Below the pieces are notes generated by a model, which was not told the DNA's origin, did not search any database, and was given only the letters and a program-made list of their open reading frames with translations. The translations under genes were made by a program, and so were the position numbers. A stretch of 64,000 nucleotides of DNA from Phlebotomus papatasi (Eukaryota > Arthropoda > Insecta > Diptera > Psychodidae). The stretch's first letter is position 1. Every line of letters begins with the position of its first letter. This document shows, one piece after another, positions 23,414-34,110 of the stretch. The stretch covers positions 48,608,001 to 48,672,000 of the forward strand of contig NC_077222.1 in NCBI RefSeq assembly GCF_024763615.1, given 5' to 3'.

Positions 23414-24910
23414 GGGTAAAGGCTCATAATTTGATCCAGTCTGCTTATAAGCATCGATGTTCCAAGTTTGAAGTGCGATATTTCCAATACTAAATAACTT
23501 TTTTTGTTACCCTTTTTTTAGAAGGGTTGTTTAGAAACTTGGCAAGCTATTTATCGTCTTATTTTTACAAAAATTAGTTTTAATACGTTTAAAAATGAAT
23601 TGATATGAAAAGGTGAATTTGAGTCTTATTTTGGACAACTTGGTTTTTAATTTGGACAACTTGGCTGTAAATTTTGACAGCTAATCCGCCTCAACAGGAT
23701 GCCCATTGTTTTTCATTTCATGAACCAATCTTACCAAGTCCTCTCCTGTTCATGTAAGGGAAACGTAGAATGTCACAAGAAGCCCGGAAACTTTCCGTAT
23801 CATTCATTAAAGTGAGTTGACTTCGGTACTTCAAGTTTCTTTTTTTCTTCGTTGTGTTTTTTTTTATTTTTTTTATTTGTTCTTTCCACATAAGTAAAAT
23901 TTCCAAAGTGTTTAATATTTATGACACCTGGGCTTATGCCCGTTTGGCATACAGCTCACTTGAGCTAGCCATCCTACTCTCGCAATGCTTTGATTCGCGG
24001 AAATCGACGGAGCAGCAGTTGACTGTTTTGCTTTTTCTTTCATAATTATTGTTAATGTAATTTTGTAAGAAATGTTTTAGCATTAAAAGCAGATTTTTTC
24101 TGCAACGGTTTATACAACCTGTGAAGGAGGATTTCCACCGTTTGCCTCTGGAGGTTGGTGACCAATGCTAAGACGGCGGTGGACGCAATAGAGGGAAATA
24201 AGTCACTGTTCCTGTAATGTTGTTGCGCTTTTAAAGCATTTGTCGATGAATAAATATCTATCTATAAGTACGTGCGGATTCGCTCATTCTCTGGCCTTTC
24301 CGGGGGCCTTTCAACGCATTTCCCGCTACATCTCTTTCGTAGAGATGATGTTCCTTTCTTTCTCGAGGCATTTGTCCAACCTAGTCATCACAAAAGCTTA
24401 AACTTCACGAAATTTCGTGAGAAAAACACCTGTCCAAAATAAGGAGTATCACCTCACTGGCGAATGTCTTGAAAAATTTCCCATTTTTCATACGAAAAAT
24501 CTAATTCACAAAGCAAATCTCACTTCAGGTCAAATGTACAAATCACCACTAACGTGAATCAACACAATATTCAATGAATATTCAATAATATCACTCAAAA
24601 AAGCGAAGAAACATTGTTAGTACTTCACCACAGCTAAATAAGACTGAAGTAAACACGAAGTTCTGTCATATTTCTCGTAAGCAATTGCTCACACTGAATT
24701 TTCAACAAAGCAATTTCAACTCAAATCATATTCAAAATTTAACGTATTTAGTGTTAAAATCTTCCAAAAAGAACAAATATTTAGATAGAATTCATTTTTC
24801 ATCAAATATTGGAATAAAAATCCATTATTTTAATCAATTTATTTTTAGTGTTCAATTTTATCTTCAAAGTGTCTAAAATAAGAAACTGGACAAAATTATG
24901 AGCCTTTCCC
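23414..24910 (+). mobile_element. 1.5-kb TA-flanked element with GGGTAAAGGCTC ends
   Basis: Left end GGGTAAAGGCTCATAATTTG and right end AAATTATGAGCCTTTCCC, with TA outside both (23412-23413 and 24911-24912). The first 200 bp are related to the shorter GGGTAAGTG family at 17069 (shared layout: TTCCAAGTTTGAAGTGC, then an ACTTGGCAAG word, then a TTTAAAAATGAAT word). The central 23.7-24.35 kb is GC-richer and unlike the rest, probably a later insertion or a remnant of internal sequence. It ends in the tail AATAAATATCTATCTAT near 24260, which resembles a retroposon 3' end. Small ORFs on both strands (60-63 codons) carry no recognisable transposase motif. Confidence 0.6.
23930..24268 (+). mobile_element. 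possible 5'-truncated retroposon nested in the 1.5-kb element
   Basis: A GC-richer block (for example GGAGGTTGGTGACCAATGC and GACGGCGGTGGACGCAAT) that ends in a short AATAAATATCTATCTAT tail, as LINE or SINE 3' ends often do. No flanking direct repeat could be defined and no reverse transcriptase motif is readable, so this rests on composition and tail only. Confidence 0.25.
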
Positions 24911-24912
24911 TA

Positions 24913-26904
24913 CCTTTCTCGCAAATATGAATTTTAATAATACTTACCTATTTTCTAATTCTGAGTTTTACTTATAATTCTATTAAATATCCGTCGTTAT
25001 CTTAGGTAGACCACCAATAGCTAACATGGGTAAAAGAGCTTAGACAAGCCTGTGATTTTTTGATGTAACGGATGTAACGATGCAGCATTGTATAAAATAT
25101 ATTCCAATATTTTGTATCTGTGTTTTTTTTTCTTTTTGACTAATGCATTTTAATAATTTAGTATTCTGTATTTATGCACAAAATTATGTTTTATGGTAAA
25201 TTAATTAGCGCTTGCTGTCATAAAGGATTTACATACAAATACATTCTGATAAATTAATAAATGGATAGTAAATGCATAAAAAATTTAAAATGAGAATGAT
25301 TTTATAACATATACCCGTAATATTTCGTAAGAACAAATTTAATTGTTACACAATACTTTAAAAACGTTTAAACACATCAAACATATCAAATTGAAAGCAT
25401 GCATTATTTTGATTGATTATCTGTAAAAAAGATCATTTAGCAAAATCAATTCATGAAGCATAAACTGAAGTTTGAACATATTGCGAAATATTTATAGTCA
25501 GTTGATTTTTTATTTACTAGTTTTCTAATTTGATGCATTTGAATACATAAATCACATAGAATTTTCTCCAAGTATTAAAATCATTTCAGTTCATGATTTT
25601 CAAACATTCAATCGGACTGATTTAGACTTATTTCTACATTAAAGACCTTTCAAACAATCATAGCTATTTAACAGAAATTTTGGAGAAATACATTTTCTGG
25701 GGTTGTTCAACCTTCAATTCGAACGCAAAGTGAGAAATTTTGGGCAAAATTAAACATTCTTAATTAAATCAAAAAGTTCCATTTTAAAGAAAATACCTAA
25801 CAAAACACATTTTCAAGGGGTAAGAAAATCACATTAATGATTACAAAATCATGCTATGAAGATTAGGGGTACATTAAAGACCTCGAGTTTTTATCTCTCA
25901 TCATTAAACCCAGGCAAAGAAGCATTAAACATTCAAAAACTGTGTCTCTGATTTGACTTTTCAGAAATGATGGACATAAATTTATTTAAAAAAAAAATCG
26001 AGCAATTTACATACAGCTTCCTCTATAGAATTCTATATGAATAAAAATATAAATGAGTTCTGCAATTTTTGTGCCAATAAAAAAATCAAAAGATCGGATT
26101 TATTAGAGCGCTCACTTTTCAAAATCACTTCAACTGACAAGCATTGACTCAATTAAATGGTACTGACAGTTTTATGATTGACACCGATGAAGAAATTGAA
26201 TGTATTTTCAAAGACTTTATGTTACTTCAATGGACATTTCGTCACACAATACAATACCTCGCCACGCACATTTGAGTTATTAATGTCATTTTAATTAATG
26301 CAGTTCTAATTCTAATATATATATTAATCCATTAACAATAGAATCAACGACAGCATAATCAATCAATACAATAAATATGTAGAAATGTTGATGGAATTCA
26401 ATTGAGCATATGGGGCTTACAATTTAAAATGCACATAAATGTGCGGATATTCAATAATAATTTTCAGCATTATATAATTCAAACAGCAGTTTAAATTATT
26501 GAAAATTAGGTTATATATTGAAAGTCTACTTCGAAAATTAATAAAAATTGGCGCCAATTGGTTTAATTGGGAATGTCGACAGAAACGTTTAACAATATAT
26601 TCCACACAGTAAAACATTTTACAGACCATTAACGATTTGAGTTGTTTTATTCAATTTGAAGATTGGTATTTAAATGTATTAAAATTTCTTGCTCATTACA
26701 GAAGGTGATGGATGTTATACATCATTCAGTTAATTCCTTAGTAAAACTTTGGTGCTATTTTAAATAACTGAGAATGTTTAAGGATATCAATATTATAGGT
26801 AGTAATAAAGGTTTATAAAAAATATACTAATTTGCTTTGGTAAATTAGAATGACCAAATAAGTCGAATGACTTCTGTGGACAAATTTATTAAAACAATAT
26901 TAAT
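24913..26904. other. 2-kb AT-rich stretch, nothing recognised
   Basis: One 70-codon minus ORF at 26417-26629 without features. No repeats paired on reading. Confidence 0.4.
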
Positions 26905-27179
26905 GGTGTTTTTCCAATGAAAAATGAAAAGAGGAAAATTTTACTTCTTGATCATTTTCTTTTAGCATTTTACGATTCTCAAATGCTTCTGTATTATCGA
27001 CTTTTCTTTGTGTTGGTTTCTGTTGCGACTGTTTTCCCCACGCAGTCATCGCCGTGTTCTAAAACCACCAAACAGTCGTGACAAGAACCAACACAAAGAA
27101 AAGCCGATTATGTAGAAGTAGGTACTTGAGATCAGTAAAGTTCTAAAAAGAAATTTTCATTTTTCATTGGAATAGAACC
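26905..27179. mobile_element. foldback MITE with arms of about 130 bp
   Basis: Outer arms: TTCCAATGAAAAATGAAAA at the left and TTTTCATTTTTCATTGGAA at the right. Inner arms: GACTTTTCTTTGTGTTGG and CCAACACAAAGAAAAGCC, then GCGACTGTTT and AAACAGTCGT close to the centre at about 27050. The ends may be GGTGTTTTTCC and GGAATAGAACC. No perfect target duplication was seen. Confidence 0.6.
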
Positions 27180-28041
27180 TTTATAATAATCTATTCTGTT
27201 CTACAGGACAAATTTCAGGGAAAAGCAATTGAAAAAGAAAATTAAAAGAATTACAAAATTTCGTATATATATTCTGAATTTTTCTGGTTTTGTATATTTA
27301 AACTGGTAAATATTTATCTCAAAATGACCTAGAGGTAAAGTAGTGAATTTATGAAAAATTACCAATTAATAGTTCTTAACTAATATATTTAGAGTTGGAA
27401 CAAATTCCAGTTTGATTTCATCTTATTCAGAGGTCTTTATCAGTGTGCTGGCGATTCCTCTTAATGGAACCAATTCGAGAGTCAAACTCACAAAATGAAC
27501 CATACAAAACTAATTCCTGGACTGTCTATTAAGTTTAGCAATAATTCCCTTGAAAGTAAAACCAGATTGAATAATATAAATAACCTCATATACAATACAC
27601 CGTTTGTCTCTTTTTCTAAGGCACTTTTTTAAACGATTTTAAACTTTAAATTTAAAATTGTTCTCGATCAAAATGTGTACGCCAGAACCATCCAAAATAT
27701 TCTCTGGTTATACTCATGAATTCAATCACATTAACATCATATCAACTTTACAATCCGGCACAACTTTTAGATTAAGAAAATTTCATTAAATTAAAATTCA
27801 CTTGCATCTGTTTTTTCTCTAATATTTTTGCATAATGTCTATTTCATTTTTTAACACTTAAATTTAATTGAACTAAATGAATTTTTCTTGTGATATTTAA
27901 AAGAGGAAGGAGAGTGTGAAGCAATGTGATAGGTGTTCAAACAAGAAAGAGAGTGAAATTTCGATTTCATGAAATTGTTCTGGTTTAAAAGGTATGTCAA
28001 AGCCATCAAAATCATTCGTTGAATGGTGGCAATTTACCTTA

Positions 28042-28453
28042 CGGCGTTATCACACTTGCACATTAAAATTTTAATGTGATTCACATTAATTGTCGCTTGT
28101 GAGCATCCAAATATGTTATTTGTGTTTTTGAGTCACTTAATATTTGGGTTTTTTTTTATTTATTGATAAAGAAGTGGACTTGGCCTGCAGAAATAAGTTT
28201 AAATTTACATAAAGCATAAATATAATATTTTTCACATTAAAAAATTAAAGAGAAAATCGCATTAATTTTTCGCATTAATGCTATAAATCAATTTATATCA
28301 AATTTTGCGGGTCAAGTCTACCTTTTTATCAACAAATAGATAAAATTTTGAATATAAAATGATTCAAACACACAAATTACACATTTGGACTCTCACCAGC
28401 GACAATTAATGTGAATCATATTAAAATTTTAATGTTTAAGTGTGATAACACAG
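28042..28453. mobile_element. PIF/Harbinger-like foldback MITE, copy 2 (inverted)
   Basis: A 412-bp copy of the element at 2736-3141, in the opposite orientation, with TTA outside both ends (28039-28041 and 28454-28456). The shared interior includes GTCAAGTCTACCTTTTTATC and the mirrored GTGGACTTGGCCTGC. Small differences between arms are independent of those in copy 1. Confidence 0.75.
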
Positions 28454-28720
28454 TTAAACGAAATGTACAGTAGGACGCCTGTAATGCATAGAAAAAAAAT
28501 CTTACGAGAAGTCCTTAATAAGACCTTTATGAGATGTTGTACTTGCTTTAATTATGGTTTATGAATAAACCAGGATTGAAGTAATTTTCCTAAAAAAAGT
28601 CATAACTTGTGTGGTCTCAGTAGTGATCGTTGATTTAATTAACAAAAAATTGTAGTCAATTAATCAAATAAATCAGTTCCCATTGTGGTCCATACATCTC
28701 CTGAATAACAAGTAAAAAGG

Positions 28721-28891
28721 ATGGTTTTATTAAGAACAAAGTCCTACGTCACCACAATTGATTTTGTCTCAATGGACCACCCAGACCAACTGTCCACCGA
28801 ATTAGAGAAAATCGTAGAAAAGGAAGAAAAAGAAAGTCACCACATGAAGAGACTTTCTGAAGCTATGGGGAAATGTGTTTGTCACAAGTGA
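28721..28891 (+). CDS. putative first coding exon, hypothetical protein
   Basis: A 56-codon ORF in a GC-richer patch. The ATG has A at -3 and G at +4, a good animal initiation context. The peptide is hydrophilic, with SMDHPDQLSTELEKIVEKEE then a His/Lys-rich part and a final CVCHK. A splice donor CAA|GTGAAT at 28888/28889 would end the exon in phase 2, two bases before the stop codon TGA. Joining to the proposed exon at 29062 keeps the frame open and continues into RQLQWIPGNERELLTQTE. I do not recognise a family and no signal peptide is visible. A non-coding explanation remains quite possible. Confidence 0.25.
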   Translation: MVLLRTKSYVTTIDFVSMDHPDQLSTELEKIVEKEEKESHHMKRLSEAMGKCVCHK

Positions 28892-29061
28892 ATAGAAGAA
28901 GAAAATTGTACTAATGAAGTAATATCCCAGCGGGTTATATACTCTCTAAGTAAGAGGATGAAACTCAAAATAGGCAACACTGTGCATTAATACTATTTGG
29001 TTCCTCTGTGGTCATTGAAGAATTAACATTCGTCCAATGTTGTCATTGGTCTTGCACTAAG

Positions 29062-29117
29062 GAGGCAATTGCAGTGGATTCCGGGAAACGAGAGGGAGCT
29101 TCTGACTCAGACGGAAG
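29062..29117 (+). CDS. putative 56-bp internal exon
   Basis: Bounded by an acceptor after CTTGCACTAAG and a strong donor, GGAAG|GTAATT. The intron from the preceding proposed exon would be 173 bp. Read in phase 2 it encodes RQLQWIPGNERELLTQTE and ends in phase 1, which is the phase required by the exon at 32116. Another frame is also open (EAIAVDSGKREG), so the sequence alone does not decide. The minus strand has an alternative acceptor in the same patch, which weakens the case. Confidence 0.25.
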
Positions 29118-30490
29118 GTAATTGACCCAATTGTGGTTACCACTCATGACTTTGGCCAACCCCTCTTAAAACTAAGTCATATGACAAACACAGGGCAATT
29201 TTCAAATCCCAAAATAGCAGACATTTGCATATTCACATAGCACAACATGCAAATTTCATTACAGACGCACTAACATCATCCCTTTGTCTACCAGTAACAA
29301 TAAGCACTTCCCGACGGAAATCTCTATCCAGAGATTTTACCAGTCAACTCTGACTATTCCAAGATTTTTTTCAAATAGCTAAATTGGATTAGTAATGGCC
29401 TAATGAAAAATTGACAATTTTTGTAAAAGGTTTTCAAAATTACCACTAAAACCTCTGTTTCACATTTTCCACTGCCATAAAAAAATACAATATTATTAAA
29501 AATTACTGTATAAAAACAACATAACTGAAACATATAATAATTCAAATTATGTATATCGCCCTTTTCGGGGGAGTGTAAGACAATAAACCTTGAGATATTG
29601 CAGAAAGTATGAAATTGGTGATAAATATCCCATGAATTCACCTGAAATGCAATTTGATTGTTGGTTTGAGATTGAATTTAAACTCATGGTGTACCATAAA
29701 TTTTCAATGTTATACAAGTACAATTCTAAATAAATCCACAATACATTTTCCCGGCGTTCTAGACGAGATCAGGACTGAACTACTCAAATATGTAACTTGG
29801 TGCAGTATGAAAGAATGTATTACTTTAACTTATACTCAGTATATGGCATTCATTGTCTGCTAGAGTGGTATTCTTTAGTCATCCCCCAGGTCTTAGTACC
29901 TTCTGGCTTTAACCCCATACACCCCACATGTTGGATTAGAATTGCATACTACACTTTTCAAGATGCGAAAGCACAAAAGTTATATAGAAAAAAGTACACC
30001 CCAAGGGATCCCTTGGCACATTCAAAGTGTGTGGCTGATGCTACCTTTGAGGGATGAAAGATGTTGGTACTCTCCATGATTTCCTCAATCTTTCGCTTCA
30101 TTGTATTCCATGCATATCTAATACAAATGGGGAGGTCTTTTTTTCTCTCTCTCTCTCTGCCATGGCTTTGTCATTTTTCGTCTCCCAGGACAGTAACATT
30201 ATTTATCATCATAACAATAATTACAAGTCATTCTTTCTTTTTCTCATATCACCAATGTTACATAATGCATTTCAGCTCTCGCGAGAGTCCTCATGAAGAA
30301 AATTCACTGTGACACTTAATGCGTTCTGAATAATTTAATATTAATACTACGTAAATGGAAGCTTTATCCCTAATGCATGATAATGCTGATCCTCGACGGA
30401 GTTGAAAGAGGAAGCCAATGTAACAAAATGTATGCAAAGTCTTCAAATACCAAGAAAATGCCACACTGAAAATATTATATGAGTATTGAG
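29118..30490. other. no supported gene; CT microsatellite
   Basis: Overlapping ORFs of 64-95 codons on both strands (29354-30312) have no domain and mutually exclude one another. A short (CT)n run lies at about 30142-30158. The patch at 29850-30060 is GC-richer but has no convincing splice boundaries. Confidence 0.35.
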
Positions 30491-30740
30491 AAAAGGGATG
30501 GCAAAACGTTCGTCCCAGGTTACGCGGAATGCTCGAACTCGTGACTTAGACCCTATACCCCAAAAATATTTTCGCATCATTTACCGTTTATCGTTTCACA
30601 ATCGATTTATTGAACAGATTGAATTACTCTAAAGATCGCCCAAATAGAAATAATGTCATTGATTTTCAGATAAAAATTACTTATCAGTTATGGATAAGTT
30701 TGTTACCGGTTCATAACCGATTAGAACCGGTTCAATATTA
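30491..30740. repeat. dispersed repeat shared with 56715-56870
   Basis: Begins AAAGGGATGGCAAAACGTTC and contains GGAATGCTCGAACTCGT, a TTTTCGCAT word and ACCGGTTCATAACCGATT. The copy at 56715 has AAAGGGATGGTAAAGCG, AGAATGCTCGGACTCGT and CCGGTTCTTAACCAATTTGA in the same order. Ends are not defined and the class is unknown. Confidence 0.55.
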
Positions 30741-30839
30741 TGAGAAATTCCAAGACTTTTTGCGAGCCTAAACATAACCACATACGGCTGATAAATACGC
30801 TCTCTAGAGTCTAAAGTTTTTTTTTAAAGAATGATTCAA

Positions 30840-31200
30840 CGGCATTTTTGTATATGCACGATATGTCCGCTTGGGTATAATCTCTAAAACATATCCAAAA
30901 ATGAAAAAAAAAACTGCGCGATTGGGGGATCCTCTAAAGGTCCAAGTCTCTATCTCTCACTGTTTGGCCTCTAGGAGTGGTCACGGCCGAACGAATGGAC
31001 AGACGGACGAACAGCGTGACGTAAAAAAAACTCGAAACTTCAGATTTCCAAAATTATAAAAAAATGTCCTTTGGGGGATAAGGATAGAGCCGAAATATAT
31101 ATAACTCAAAATCGAGGAATTATGTATACTGCTCTGTGGAGTTCGGGCAGTAAAAGACAAAGGGAAATTCGCGGAATGCTAGAACAAATCTCAGCAGATT
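30840..31200. repeat. degenerate repeat with GGACAGACGGACGAACAG tract
   Basis: Contains GAATGGACAGACGGACGAAC, a tract seen in many dispersed insect repeats, then ACTGCTCTGTGGAGTTCGGG and a second GCGGAATGCTAGAAC that echoes the word in the preceding repeat. The whole 30.49-31.2 kb block may be one larger element. The 62-codon ORF inside is not credible. Confidence 0.35.
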
Positions 31201-31249
31201 GAGAATTTTGTTTTTACTTAAATTATCCTATATAGATTGTCACAGTTTG

Positions 31250-32115
31250 TCTTAGAAAAATTATTGCAATTTCATCCGTTTAATCTAAGATTTATTTTAA
31301 ATACACAAAGCAAAAATTAAATCCAAATATATATTTTATTAAAACTTGTGATTCTCTAATCAACAAGAATAGATCTAAGATGAAACTAGGGTGGTAGGGA
31401 ATAGTCAGGTAGCTTCGCTGTTAGTCATTACCCAAGAAATACTAATAGTATATCCATATCTACTATATAAATTTTGACCTCATCCTCTGGAGTCTTAAAA
31501 AAAAGCTACAATATTCGGAAATGCCCCTGTACGGTGTCATCCCAATTACCCCATGTATCAAACTGTTAGATTTTAATACTGTTATCTTTTTGGAACATGA
31601 GAAACAAAAAGCCCGCAGGAAAAGTATAATGTTACTTCAAGGAGACAAAACTGAGTTTGTCTCTTTATGAAAAGAGACAAATTGAAGATGTCCATCCAAC
31701 AGTATTCGTTTCAGAAGTATAAATAATATTTAAATAAATATCTCTGAAATAATATTTAAATGAGTTCTAAGAACTTTTGAGGAAAACTTCGAATCCTTTT
31801 CTCTAAAATCCGCTGCCTTGAAGGCAGGATTACATAAATAAACAGACTGCAGGAAAAATTCAAGTTAAGGAAGAGTATCCCACACAACTCATCTAGAAGA
31901 AATATACAAATTGGTAAACATTTTTATTGATAAGGATATGTCAAATGGTAGAAAAGAAAGTCCCAATTTAGATGGAAAAAAGAAGGGAAATAAAGTAGAA
32001 TAATGATAGAAATGAAAATGGTCAGAATTAAATTGGTTGGCAAAAATCATTGAGTGTAAAAATCTCACACAATTCACACTAATATGCAGCACTTTTCTTT
32101 TCTGGTTCCCCTCAG
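31250..32115. other. no gene or repeat recognised
   Basis: AT-rich, with a minus ORF of 84 codons at 31889-32143 lacking features. Under the exon model below, this would be intron sequence ending in the pyrimidine-rich acceptor before 32116. Confidence 0.35.
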
Positions 32116-32379
32116 CCCCAGAAAAACACCCACACCAGAGCACACAAAATAGGATATGGCTACATGCGTCTTTCGCAGACTTTTATTTACTTTGGCAGAC
32201 TCATGAGGACCGGATGCGGTTGAAAATTCTGGATTTATCTAACGCCTCAGGGCATATTTACATTGAAGAGGGGTTCAGGCACTTACTCAACTCACAAAAT
32301 TCACAAGAATTGGTTGGGTTCTTGGCGAGAAATAAGAAAAATAGGGACATATGTTGGTACAAGTATGGTTACTTGAGAG
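32116..32379 (+). CDS. putative 264-bp internal exon, hypothetical protein
   Basis: The best exon-shaped sequence in the window. It follows the pyrimidine-rich acceptor CTTTTCTTTTCTGGTTCCCCTCAG (given here only to locate 32092-32115) and ends at a donor GAGAG|GTAAAT. The whole interval is open in one frame and GC-richer than its flanks. Both boundaries are phase 1, so the exon is symmetrical. The peptide includes RIWLHASFADFYLLWQTHED, RLKILDLSNASGHIYIEEGF and RDICWYKYGYLRG, with two tryptophan/tyrosine-rich patches. No family is recognised. Phase agrees with the proposed exons on both sides. ORFs this long are near the chance maximum here, so the splice sites carry most of the weight. Confidence 0.4.
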
Positions 32380-32540
32380 GTAAATCGCCACCTTTTTTTT
32401 TTCATCCAAAACGTTCACCTCTCGAATAGAACAAAATTACACTCAAATCGCACAACCGAGAAAAAATGTAGAAACCCCATTGATCCTAAATAACGAGAGC
32501 TCATCGGAAACCTCTCACATAACGCCCGTTTCCCCATCAG

Positions 32541-32657
32541 GGGTTCAAGTCTGGTGGAGCTTAAACACCACAAATGTTGGGCCTTATTCAAATTCAACGA
32601 AAGACTATTTGAGTAGGATATTGACTCGGGCAACTCGTGTTTTGTGTATCCATTTAA
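32541..32657 (+). CDS. putative 117-bp internal exon, hypothetical protein
   Basis: Acceptor CGTTTCCCCATCAG before 32541 and donor TTTAA|GTAAGT after 32657, the latter matching the consensus at every intron position. It is phase 1 at both ends, like the preceding exon 161 bp upstream, and joins to it without a frameshift. The peptide has VQVWWSLNTTNVGPYSNSTK, with two N-linked glycosylation sequons (NTT, NST), then YLSRILTRATRVLCIHL. The sequons could hint at an extracellular protein, but this is weak evidence. No later exon was identified with confidence. Confidence 0.4.
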
Positions 32658-33619
32658 GTAAGTGGCATTTTATAAAAGAAAAGAGTCACTTCATATGTGA
32701 AATGCAAGGAATATGGTAAAGAATGCTATTGCCTGGTGAAATATTACCAAATCAAATTACAACATCACCCATATAACTCCATTTACTCTCATAATGAAGG
32801 AATTTTCACCCAAATACGCACGCAATACTATTAAAAGCTTAAATATTAACCTCATTTTCATCCCTTACATTCCAAACTCAATTGGAATTGCTCTTGTAGA
32901 TAAATATTTAATTAGGAAAACACTTCTTCAATCCTGAAAACTCAAGGATCTGACTACGCATTTAAGATTTATGCCCACTTCTTATTTAAGACGTACAAGT
33001 GGCTAGTTACTTATTAAACTTAATGCATCCTCAGAATCGTAAGTCACATAAAAATTATAGCTTTGTTATGTGATGGGGAGCACGTCATGTTAACATCATA
33101 AGCCGACGAGATTAAAGCTCACACGTAAAGAAGCTTTACTTGGTGCTAGACAAGATTATTCTCACTACACAACGATCAATATAATACGTTTTGCTTCGGT
33201 CAAGGACTATATTCAACTCCACAATTTTCTACCATAGTTTTAACCCTTTAATACAGACACGGAAAAGAAATCTACCAAATTAAATTCTGAAAATGCTCCC
33301 CTTCTATTATTCGTAATCAACACAAAACACATAATTATATAGAACATTTACCTACAATAGAATTCAACGTCAACGATTGGCAATACTCAACACATTTTGA
33401 ACGTTTAATATTATGAAATTAAACTGTTTCTACTCTGAAAAAAAAGTATTGTCATATTAACAAGAAAAGTTTGTCAAAAAGGATGTTCTTCCATTCAGAA
33501 TATGGAAAAGTTTTATCAAATCGGCGGCCAAGAAAACTTGTAAGAAGTTTGTTAAGGAGAGGTTTTTCCATATAAAAAGTGAGATTTTTTTCGTCAAATT
33601 AATTAATAACATCCTTGTG
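32658..33619. other. no gene or repeat recognised
   Basis: AT-rich stretch downstream of the candidate exons. A weak partial inverted repeat around 33430-33620 (ATGGAAAAG and GGTTTTTCCAT) did not hold up over a longer length. Confidence 0.35.
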
Positions 33620-34110
33620 AAAAAAAAATCCAAAAATTTGACAAAAAAATCCGTCCCGTCCGGCGTGCAAACGCTTCTGGACAGAGAACGGAAATAGATA
33701 TCGACAATCGGCTTTCGTCAAAGGTTAAATGTCGATGGGTGGCTAGAAGTAGGTGATGTGAAATCCACGGCCCACCCCACCACCCCTTCCGCCATTTTGG
33801 AACACTCACAAAATTTGCTTTCTTAATAATTCAGCCCCTATGGCGTCGATGGATCTCAAATTTTAGTATGTCATAGCTAGGCCTAAGACCTCTCGATCAG
33901 TAACAAACTCAAGGTCCTCCGATCCCCCTGACTCGAGCAAAATATAAGGGGTCAAAAATTCAATTTTCAAATGTCCATATTTCCGGTTCTAATCGGAATT
34001 TGAAAAATTTTTGTGTTATGGAAAGCTCTCGTGAAGTACTACTACCCTTGTGACACCTCAATTTTAATTTGTTAGTTAGGCTTTTACTTGTCGAAAATTT
34101 TTCAATGCTT
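33620..34110. repeat. probable degenerate dispersed repeat
   Basis: A GC-richer block with words typical of dispersed repeats rather than genes (GCGTGCAAACGCTTCTGG, GGCCTAAGACCTCTCGATCA, TCCGGTTCTAATCGG). No second copy lies in the window and no ends are visible. The 68-codon minus ORF (33603-33809) is low in coding signal. Confidence 0.3.

Noticed and set aside
32541..32575. GGGGTTCAAGTCTGG resembling a tRNA B box
   Set aside because: No acceptor stem, A box or cloverleaf could be formed around it.
33430..33620. Apparent inverted repeat around ATGGAAAAG
   Set aside because: Similarity breaks up after short matches and no ends or duplication were found.
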